This document shows positions 53,684 through 60,874 of a stretch of 64,000 nucleotides of DNA, piece by piece. The notes under the pieces are model-generated. The model saw nothing but the letters and a program-made list of their open reading frames with translations, had not been told where the DNA came from and searched no databases. How positions within the stretch are numbered: position 1 is the first letter of the stretch; every line of letters begins with the position of its first letter. Origin of the DNA: JBLUOA01 sp048060095 (lineage in GTDB: Bacteria; Pseudomonadota; Alphaproteobacteria; Rhodobacterales; Rhodobacteraceae); assembly GCF_048060095.1 (NCBI RefSeq), contig NZ_JBLUOA010000005.1:1-64000 (forward strand), in the 5' to 3' direction. Both the position numbers and the translations under genes were made by a program.

Positions 53684-54874
53684 ATGACGAAGAAGTCCAG
53701 AAACGCCCGCGTTCTGATGTATAGCCACGACACGTTCGGGCTTGGCCATCTCAGGCGCTGCCGCACCATCGCCCATTCGCTGGTCGAGGATTTCAGCGGG
53801 CTGGACGTTCTGATTATCTCGGGCTCGACCATCGCGGGGGCATTCGATTATCGCGCCCGCGTCGACTTTGTGAAAATTCCCAGCGTCATCAAGCTGCGCA
53901 ACGGCGAATACACCTCACTCGCCCGTCATATCAATCTGAACGACACGATGATGATGCGTCGTTCGATCATCCGCCACACCGCTGAAACCTTTCAGCCCGA
54001 CATCTTCATCGTCGACAAAGAACCGATGGGCCTGCGCGGTGAGGTTGAAGAAACGCTGACCTACCTCAAATCACGCGACACAAGGCTGGTGCTCGGCCTG
54101 CGCGAAGTGATGGACGCCCCGCATCTTCTGGATTCCGAGTGGAAACACAGTGAAATCATGCAGAAGATCGACAAGTTCTTTGATTCCATCTGGGTCTATG
54201 GTCCGCCGGATTTCTACGATCCGCTGATCGGCTTGAACGTGCCTGCCACTGTCCGATCAAAGATGGATTTCGTCGGTTTCCTGCAGCGCAACGGCGTTCG
54301 TCAAAAGGCGTCGGGACATCAGACACCGGACGATTACATACTCGTCACGACTGGCGGTGGTGGCGATGGGTCGGACCTGATCCACGACGTGATTCACGCC
54401 TATCAGCAAGACCCTGAACTTACGCATCGAGCAGTCATTGTGCTTGGCCCCTATATGCCTGCCAATCAGCGCGAAAAGCTGATCGCCAAGGGCGGCAAAA
54501 TCCCCCAGATCGAGGTGATTGAATTCGACAACCATATGGAAGGGCTGATCGCCGGTGCAAGCGCGGTCGTCGCGATGGGCGGCTACAACACGTTTTGCGA
54601 AATCCTGTCCTTTGACAAGCCCGCCCTGATCGTGCCGCGTATGCGCCCGCGCGAAGAACAGTTGATCCGCGCCCGACGCGCCGCTGAGCTCGACTTGGTT
54701 GAGATGCTGCTGCCCGGCGAGGCCGCCGAACCGCTGCGCCTTGCCGCAGCGCTCAAGAAATTACCGGGTCGCAATCCGCCCTCGAAAAGCGCAAGCGCAA
54801 TTACCTTGGAAGGCTTGCCGCATATTTCGACGCTGGTTGCGGACTGGTTGGGAGTGCCAAGGCCCGACAAATAG
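53684..54874 (+). CDS. MurG-like predicted glycosyltransferase (COG4671 type), second copy
   Basis: From the ATG at 53684, preceded by GAAGGGG, the protein has 396 residues. VLMYSHDTFGLGHLRRCRTI is the N-terminal glycine loop and VDKEPMGLRGEVEE a conserved middle segment. VTTGGGGDGSDLIHDVIHAY and VAMGGYNTFCEILSFD are the donor-binding motifs, akin to those at 47261-48439 and MurG. It probably uses a UDP-sugar. The upstream extension to 53618 is rejected as it has no ribosome-binding site. It is on the same strand as the lyase-like gene (150-base gap) and leads to the ABC-like gene (162-base gap). Confidence 0.83.
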   Translation: MTKKSRNARVLMYSHDTFGLGHLRRCRTIAHSLVEDFSGLDVLIISGSTIAGAFDYRARVDFVKIPSVIKLRNGEYTSLARHINLNDTMMMRRSIIRHTAETFQPDIFIVDKEPMGLRGEVEETLTYLKSRDTRLVLGLREVMDAPHLLDSEWKHSEIMQKIDKFFDSIWVYGPPDFYDPLIGLNVPATVRSKMDFVGFLQRNGVRQKASGHQTPDDYILVTTGGGGDGSDLIHDVIHAYQQDPELTHRAVIVLGPYMPANQREKLIAKGGKIPQIEVIEFDNHMEGLIAGASAVVAMGGYNTFCEILSFDKPALIVPRMRPREEQLIRARRAAELDLVEMLLPGEAAEPLRLAAALKKLPGRNPPSKSASAITLEGLPHISTLVADWLGVPRPDK

Positions 54875-54938
54875 CGCCAATTTGTGGCCCGCCAGAATAA
54901 GTTAGCGCGGCAAAACCATTTCAAGTAGGCTGATCCGA

Positions 54939-55037
54939 ATGAACGCGAGCAAACCAACCTACGCCAATGGGATCGCGCCAGATTTGTGGAGTGCGAAGAC
55001 GATGTCGCAATCTCAACCGACTGAGACGAGATCGTAA
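54939..55037 (+). CDS. Candidate 32-residue small protein or leader peptide
   Basis: A small ORF in the gap before the ABC-like gene starts at ATG 54939 and ends with a TAA that overlaps the next ATG (TAATG). Such an arrangement is typical of translational coupling. The product is polar (Ser, Thr, Lys rich) with no hydrophobic helix. The ribosome-binding site is weak (TAGGCTGATCC). It could be a leader that controls the ABC-like gene or a chance ORF; nothing else in the sequence decides. Confidence 0.3.
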   Translation: MNASKPTYANGIAPDLWSAKTMSQSQPTETRS

Positions 55038-57754
55038 TGGAATCAAGCATTACGGCGTATATCTGGAAGCACACCAAGAAGCAGCAATTGTGGATTCTGC
55101 TTGTCGTTGCGCTTTCGATGATCCCGTATTTCATGTCCTTCGATCTACCAAAGCAGATCGTGAACGGGCCGATTCAGGGCGAAGGGTTTTCGACGGCTGA
55201 CGCCACGCGAACCTTCTTTCGGATCGAATTTGACGTCTACTATTTCGGCCACGTTGTCCTTTTCGAAGGGGTCGAACTGGCGCGGGTCGGCTCGCTTTTC
55301 CTGCTGAGTGGGATGTTCCTTGCGTTGGTCATCATCAACGGATTGTTCAAACTTTACATCAACACCTACAAGGGCAAGCTGGGCGAACGGCTTTTGCGCC
55401 GTATTCGGTTTGAACTTATCGACAAGGTTCTGCGGTTCCCGCCGAAAATCTTCAAGCGCGTCAAAAGCGCCGAAATCGCCGGTATGGTAAAGGACGAGGT
55501 TGAGCCGATCGGCGGCTTTAGCGGGGATGCATTTGTGACGCCCGCCCTGCTTGGCGGGCAGGCATTGACCGCGCTGGTGTTCATCTTTGTACAGAGCATT
55601 CCGTTGGGGTTGATTACCCTGACGCTCGTCGCGGTGCAGGCCATCATCATTCCAAAGATGCGGCGGCGGTTGCTGGTTCTGGGGCGCGAGCGGCAGTTGA
55701 CCGCGCGCCAGATGGCAGGCCGGGTCAGCGAGATTGTCGATGGCATCGACGTCGTCCACTCCTACGACACCTCGAACTACGAACGGGCGGATGTCGTCGC
55801 GCGGCTGGGGCGCATCTTTAAAATCCGCTACGATATCTACCAGTGGAAGTTCATGGTGAAGTTCCTGAACAATCTGCTCGCGTCGTTCACGCCGTTCTTT
55901 TTCTACATCGTGGGTGGCTATCTGGCGATTCAGGGGCGGATTGATATCGGTCAGCTGGTTGCTGTCATCGCAGCCTACAAAGACCTTCCCGGACCACTGA
56001 AAGAGCTGATTGACTGGGATCAGGCCCGCCAGGACGTTCAGATCAAATATACGCAGGTGATCGGCCAATTCACGATTGACGGACTAATCGACCCATCGAT
56101 TCAGGCCGTCGTGGATGGGGATGCAGCACAGCCGTTGAACCGCCCATTGGCCGCCGTCAACCTAAGCCTGGCCGACGACAGCGGTGCGAAAATTCTGGAA
56201 CGCACCAACCTTCAGATCACGCCGGGTGAGACGATTGGAATTCTGGGCACTGGCGCCAGTGGCGGCGACGCGTTGGCAGAGGCGTTGGGAAGGTTGCAAT
56301 GGCCCGAAACAGGCAAGGTCGTGGCGGGCAGCGACGATATTCTGACTTTGCCCGAATCCGTCACCGGCCGGTCGATTTCATATGCCTCGTCAGATGCCTA
56401 TTTCTTCTCCGGTTCCTTGCGTGACAATCTGCTTTACGGGCTAAAACACGCGCCGGTCAGCAAAGCGGTCTACGAAGACGGCGGCGTTTTCCGCAAATGG
56501 GAAGAGGCCGAAGCCCGCCGCGCCGGCAACCCGGTCTTTGACATATCCGATGACTGGATCAACTACGCGGCGGTTGGCGCCAACGGACAGGCGGACCTTC
56601 TGGAGTTCATCATCCCAATTCTCGACAAAGTTCTCTTTTCCAAGGACATTCTCGACCTCGCCCTGCGGTCTACCGCCGACCTTTCGCAACATCCCGATTT
56701 GCCGCCGAGCATCCTGAAGATGCGCCACGCGCTGCGCGAACGGCTTGAGGCGGAAAACCAGACCGGGCTGATCGATTTCTTTGAACCCGGCGTCTACAAC
56801 ACGGAATCCACTGTCGGTGAAAACTTACTTTTCGGTAACGCCGTCGGCACCGCCCTGATGCCCCGCGAGATCGGAAAGAACGCCTATTTCCGAACTGTCA
56901 TCGAAAACGCGGGGCTTGACCGCGTGCTTTACAAGATGGGGTATGAGATCGCAGAGACAGCAATCGAACTGTTTGGCGATCTGCAAGAGGATCACCCGTT
57001 CTTCCAACAGCTCACCTTTATGTCGGCGGACGACATTCCCGAATACCAGCGTCTTGTCCAAAAGCTGGACGGGGTCGATTTTGCCGACGTCCCGGAAGAG
57101 GACCGCCCAAGCATCATTCGCCTGAGCTTTGCCTATATCGAACCCCGGCACCGCTTCGGCCTGCTGACCGATGAATTGATGGCCCAAATCGTCGAGGCCC
57201 GTCAGGCGTTCCACGCCGGTCTGCCGGAGGATTTGAAAGACGACATCGAAATTTACGACCCGACGGCCTACACGGTAACGGGTAGCCTGATGGACAACGT
57301 GGTGTTCGGCCGTCTGAACAGCAAACATGCGGATGGCGCAGAACGCATTCAGGCGATGGTGCTCGACCTTCTGAACGAGCAGGGCCTTTACAACGAATTC
57401 CTGTCCTGCGGTCTGGATTTCCAAGTTGGCACCGGGGGCAAACGGCTGACGCTGGCGCAACGGCAAAAACTGACGCTCGCCCGCGCATTGCTGCGCCCAT
57501 CGGCTTACTTCATCTTCAATCGGCCGCTGACAGCGCTTGATAACGCGTCGCGCAATCAGATCGCCCGCAATGTGCTGGCGCTGAAAAAGAATACGGACAA
57601 CAGCCCGGCGATTGTCTGGGTGTTGGCAGATACCACGCTCGCGACGCTATTTGACCGCATTATTGTCTTTGATGGCAGCACACTAGTCGAAGACGGCACC
57701 TATGCCGAACTGATCGAGAAAGATGGATTACTCAAAGAATTGGTGTCAAGATGA
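55037..57754 (+). CDS. ABC-exporter homologue with degenerate ATPase motifs (pseudo-ABC protein)
   Basis: The 905-residue protein begins as an ABC exporter, with about six transmembrane helices in residues 1-320. The nucleotide-binding domain is spoiled at every catalytic site. Walker A is GTGASGGD (404-411, lacking Lys), the Q-loop Gln is Ser (YASSD), the signature is LTLAQ (804-808), Walker B is IFNRP (826-830, Asp-Glu replaced by Asn-Arg), and the switch His is Asp865. About 290 residues are inserted between the Q-loop and the signature. The motif Y-x3-G/S-S/T-x-x-D/E-N-x-x-F/Y-G recurs at 455, 587 and 745. ATP-driven transport is unlikely. A receptor, scaffold or regulated channel is possible. 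The cyclic-nucleotide-binding gene follows by 46 bases. Confidence 0.88.
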   Translation: MESSITAYIWKHTKKQQLWILLVVALSMIPYFMSFDLPKQIVNGPIQGEGFSTADATRTFFRIEFDVYYFGHVVLFEGVELARVGSLFLLSGMFLALVIINGLFKLYINTYKGKLGERLLRRIRFELIDKVLRFPPKIFKRVKSAEIAGMVKDEVEPIGGFSGDAFVTPALLGGQALTALVFIFVQSIPLGLITLTLVAVQAIIIPKMRRRLLVLGRERQLTARQMAGRVSEIVDGIDVVHSYDTSNYERADVVARLGRIFKIRYDIYQWKFMVKFLNNLLASFTPFFFYIVGGYLAIQGRIDIGQLVAVIAAYKDLPGPLKELIDWDQARQDVQIKYTQVIGQFTIDGLIDPSIQAVVDGDAAQPLNRPLAAVNLSLADDSGAKILERTNLQITPGETIGILGTGASGGDALAEALGRLQWPETGKVVAGSDDILTLPESVTGRSISYASSDAYFFSGSLRDNLLYGLKHAPVSKAVYEDGGVFRKWEEAEARRAGNPVFDISDDWINYAAVGANGQADLLEFIIPILDKVLFSKDILDLALRSTADLSQHPDLPPSILKMRHALRERLEAENQTGLIDFFEPGVYNTESTVGENLLFGNAVGTALMPREIGKNAYFRTVIENAGLDRVLYKMGYEIAETAIELFGDLQEDHPFFQQLTFMSADDIPEYQRLVQKLDGVDFADVPEEDRPSIIRLSFAYIEPRHRFGLLTDELMAQIVEARQAFHAGLPEDLKDDIEIYDPTAYTVTGSLMDNVVFGRLNSKHADGAERIQAMVLDLLNEQGLYNEFLSCGLDFQVGTGGKRLTLAQRQKLTLARALLRPSAYFIFNRPLTALDNASRNQIARNVLALKKNTDNSPAIVWVLADTTLATLFDRIIVFDGSTLVEDGTYAELIEKDGLLKELVSR

Positions 57755-57800
57755 CCGCGCACCGAAATGCGCCGCTCCGGGATAGGGACTAAACGCGACT

Positions 57801-58262
57801 ATGATCCTTAAAGATGAAGTTCGGATATTAAAGCAGGTGCCGTTGTTCGCAAAAATGGAACCGGCCAAGCTAAAGCTGCTGGCGTTCACCTCGGATCGGG
57901 TGAGTTTCGGCGCGGATGAAATCTTGTTTCATCAGGGCGATGTCGGTGATGCAGCCTATCTCATTTTGGATGGCATGGCGGATATCCTCGTCGATTCACC
58001 GAACGGCCAGATCAAGGTTGCTGAAATTGAACACAACTCAATCGTCGGCGAAATGTCGATCCTGTGCGAGGCAGCCCGCAACGCGACGGTCAAGGCACAA
58101 ACCCCAATCGAAGCGCTGCGCATCCACAAGGACCAGTTCCTGAAACTGCTTGCGGATTTCCCCGAAGTGACCATCGAAATCATGCGGGTTCTGGCCGACC
58201 GGCTAAGCCAAACAACCATCGCACTGACCGAAGCGCGCAGCCAAAAGCAGAGACCGGAATGA
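57801..58262 (+). CDS. Stand-alone cyclic-nucleotide-binding domain protein
   Basis: The 153-residue protein is a single CNB domain. VPLFAKMEPAKLKLLAF starts it, and the phosphate-binding cassette is VGEMSILCEAARNATV (about residues 82-97), with the conserved Gly83-Glu84 and Arg93. LADRLSQTTIALTEARS is the C-terminal helix. There is no DNA-binding domain, so it is not a CRP-type transcription factor. It should bind cAMP or cGMP and act on a partner protein, most simply the pseudo-ABC protein encoded 46 bases upstream. Cyclic-nucleotide supply could come from the cyclases at 59164-60852 and 49867-51222. Confidence 0.88.
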   Translation: MILKDEVRILKQVPLFAKMEPAKLKLLAFTSDRVSFGADEILFHQGDVGDAAYLILDGMADILVDSPNGQIKVAEIEHNSIVGEMSILCEAARNATVKAQTPIEALRIHKDQFLKLLADFPEVTIEIMRVLADRLSQTTIALTEARSQKQRPE

Positions 58263-58304
58263 TCGTGATGGAAGCGCATTGTCAGCGAGAGCGCGATACC
58301 TGCG

Positions 58305-59156
58305 GTGAATGATACGGCCGGGAATAACCACGACAGCAGCTTTCAAGTCCGCATCCACGGCGCGCGGGGCAGCATTCCGGTATCCGGGGCTGAGTTCAGT
58401 GCCTACGGCGGCAATACCGTCTGCATCGAAATGCGCTGCGGCGACCATACGCTGATCTTCGATGCCGGGTCCGGAATATTGCCCGCGGGTAGCGCCCTGA
58501 AATCCGGTGACCAGACCACGTTCAATCTGTTTTTCAGCCACAGCCATTACGATCATATTCTGGGCCTGCCGTTCTTCGCCCCGCTCTTTAATGTCGAGGC
58601 GTCGATCACCCTTTGGTCTGGTCATCTATATGGCGAGATGACGACCGAGCAAATGGTCTATGAATTCATCCGCCCACCGTGGTTCCCGATCAAGCCCGAG
58701 GTGCTGAACGCGGAAATCGGATTCCGGGATTTTCGCCCCGGCACCGACCTTCATCCACACGCGGATATGGTGATAAAGACGGGCAACCTGAATCATCCCG
58801 GGGGGGCTGTCGGATACCGGGTCGAATGGGGCGGGCGGGCCGTCGCGATCATCACCGACACGGAACACACACCCGGCAGCTTGGACACGTCGGTGCTGCA
58901 GCTAATCGAAAATTGCGACCTCTTTCTTTATGACTGCCAATTTCTGGATGCCGAGATGGAGAAATACCAAGGCTACGGTCATTCCACATGGCAGCAGGCG
59001 GTTCGGCTCGCATGCGAAAGTGGCGCGAAGACGGTCGGCTTCATCCACCACGCGCCGTGGCGCACCGACACGGACCTTGATGATTTCGATCATCAGGCCA
59101 AGGCCGAATTCCCTAAGTCGTTCTTTGCCCGTGACGGTCAGGTTATCAACGTCTGA
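58305..59156 (+). CDS. Metallo-beta-lactamase-fold hydrolase
   Basis: A GTG start at 58305 gives 283 residues. VRIHGARGSIPVSGAEFSAY and GGNTVCIEMRCGDHTLIFDAG open it in the form typical of a group of MBL hydrolases. FSHSHYDHILGLPF (His79, His81, Asp83, His84) supplies the metal site. NHPGGAVGYRV and TDTEHTPG add later ligands. Class II cyclic-nucleotide phosphodiesterases are MBL-fold enzymes with a related HxHxDH signature, so hydrolysis of a cyclic nucleotide is a reasonable inference but not proved. It lies 42 bases after the CNB gene, in the same operon as the pseudo-ABC gene, and is convergent with the ferredoxin-cyclase. Confidence 0.85.
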   Translation: MNDTAGNNHDSSFQVRIHGARGSIPVSGAEFSAYGGNTVCIEMRCGDHTLIFDAGSGILPAGSALKSGDQTTFNLFFSHSHYDHILGLPFFAPLFNVEASITLWSGHLYGEMTTEQMVYEFIRPPWFPIKPEVLNAEIGFRDFRPGTDLHPHADMVIKTGNLNHPGGAVGYRVEWGGRAVAIITDTEHTPGSLDTSVLQLIENCDLFLYDCQFLDAEMEKYQGYGHSTWQQAVRLACESGAKTVGFIHHAPWRTDTDLDDFDHQAKAEFPKSFFARDGQVINV

Positions 59157-59163
59157 GGTTGCT

Positions 59164-60852
59164 TCACTCCGGTGACGGTAAATTTGTGGCGCGTGCGCTT
59201 GTGAAGACCGTAATCGGCTGACGCAGTCCCCTGACCTCAACCGTTTCCCGCGTGAGGTTTTCGCCCGGATCAACTTCGGCGGCCTCAATCGTGTCTTTGG
59301 ACAAGATGACCTGAACTTTCATTTCCTTGGTCATGCTTTCCAACCGGCTTGCGAGGTTAACCGTCTCGCCAAGCGCGGTAATTCGCGCGGCAGCTTCGGT
59401 TTTTTGCGCCGCCCCAATGCGACCCATAATAGCCGGTCCGGTGTGAACACCGATCCCGATGCTAAGCGGTGATTGGATTTCTTCGCGCAGACTTTGGTTC
59501 AACGCATCAAGCACACCGCCCATCGCGCGGGCAGCCTCCAGCGCGTGAAGCGCGCCCTCTTTCGCGGGAGCGTCCATGCCGAAGATCGCCATGATCCCGT
59601 CACCCATGAACTTGTCGACATAGCCGCCGGTATCCTCAATCGCCTCGGCCATCCGGCTTAGAAATTGATTGAGCAGAAAGACAACATCGAAAGACAGCCT
59701 GCCTTCGGACATCTGGGTAAATCCGCGAAGATCGCAGAACAACAGCGTCACGTCCTGTTCAACACCCCACAGATATTTGTCGGCGTTGTTTACCTCGTGC
59801 GCGTCGACACTGGCGGGCAACAGCGTCGAAACGGAGATATCGGTTTCCGGGCGCAGTTGACAGGCGAGCCTCACATTAGGCGGCGCACCGACACGGTTCA
59901 GCACTTTCTGTTCCGTCTCTGACGCGGGTGGTAGATTCTCCAAACCCTCGGTCACGCGCACGCGGCACGTCGAACATCGTGCGCGGCCACCACAGACAGA
60001 CGCGTGCGCGATGCGGTTCGTCTGGCTGACTTCCAGCACCGAAAGCCCGCGGGCGGCCAGAACGGTCGGCCCGTTATCGTAGCTGATCGCCACCTTCTTC
60101 CGGTAGCGATCCACGTAGATCAACGCCAGCCAAATGGCGAGGGCGGCAATCAGGATGCCGTAATAGGTGTAGGATGAATAGCGCAGGACTTGCATGACAC
60201 TTGCAAATTGCTCGTCCGTAAACGGGTTCATGTAGCTGACTTGCAGCTTTGACACCTGTCCCGCAGCGATAAACCCGGCGTAGCCAACAAACGGAATGAC
60301 CACCGCCAAACCATACCAAAGCCAGGTTGAGCGGCGATACCACGGCTTAAGAACCAGCCAATGATGAAGCCCGATGCATCCGTGTATCCAAACCATCGAC
60401 ATCAAGATGGCTTGGTTCAGCGCAAGGTTGGGCCACAAAGCCCATAAGGCATAGTAATAGTCATCCCTCACGCCGGTCATCGCGTTCATGACGCGGGTGC
60501 TCACGACATGTCGGATCAGGAGGATCGGGATAAGCAGACCAAACAGCAATTGGACGATGCCAACAAATCCCAGCCGCCAGGATCGGGCCGACAGAAACGT
60601 CGAAATCCCCAGCACCAAATGAACCGTGGCCGCGCTGATCAGCAGCGCGGTGCCCGGCACGGATCGGGTCACGACGCTTCTGATGTCCTGACCCGTCTGC
60701 ATCGCGCTAACCGATACCAATCCGAACCCGTGATTGATGAAATGTGTGGTGGCAAAGGTGAACAGGATCAGCCCGGACCAGATGCGCAGTTTCGGCCCAT
60801 AGGATCGCACGGTTTGGATCAGGCTGGTTTTCGGTTGGTCCAGAACGCTCAC
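59164..60852 (-). CDS. Membrane diheme-type/2Fe-2S ferredoxin/class III cyclase fusion
   Basis: The 562-residue protein has three parts. Residues 20-250 hold six transmembrane helices with His at 37, 41, 78, 115, 157, 163 and 164, recalling the diheme cytochrome-b anchor of succinate dehydrogenase. Residues 251-340 form a 2Fe-2S ferredoxin domain with Cys287, 293, 296 and 331. The rest is a class III cyclase domain with LLFCDLRGFTQ (Asp374) and VDKFMGDGIMAIFG (Lys414, Asp418), followed by GETVNLASRLESM. All catalytic landmarks are kept. A redox-regulated cyclase is implied, similar in idea to Sinorhizobium CyaC from memory. It is 22 bases downstream of the importer permease and convergent with the MBL gene. 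Confidence 0.9.
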   Translation of the reverse strand: MSVLDQPKTSLIQTVRSYGPKLRIWSGLILFTFATTHFINHGFGLVSVSAMQTGQDIRSVVTRSVPGTALLISAATVHLVLGISTFLSARSWRLGFVGIVQLLFGLLIPILLIRHVVSTRVMNAMTGVRDDYYYALWALWPNLALNQAILMSMVWIHGCIGLHHWLVLKPWYRRSTWLWYGLAVVIPFVGYAGFIAAGQVSKLQVSYMNPFTDEQFASVMQVLRYSSYTYYGILIAALAIWLALIYVDRYRKKVAISYDNGPTVLAARGLSVLEVSQTNRIAHASVCGGRARCSTCRVRVTEGLENLPPASETEQKVLNRVGAPPNVRLACQLRPETDISVSTLLPASVDAHEVNNADKYLWGVEQDVTLLFCDLRGFTQMSEGRLSFDVVFLLNQFLSRMAEAIEDTGGYVDKFMGDGIMAIFGMDAPAKEGALHALEAARAMGGVLDALNQSLREEIQSPLSIGIGVHTGPAIMGRIGAAQKTEAAARITALGETVNLASRLESMTKEMKVQVILSKDTIEAAEVDPGENLTRETVEVRGLRQPITVFTSARATNLPSPE

Positions 60853-60874
60853 CTTCGGTTGGATCGGCTGTCAG

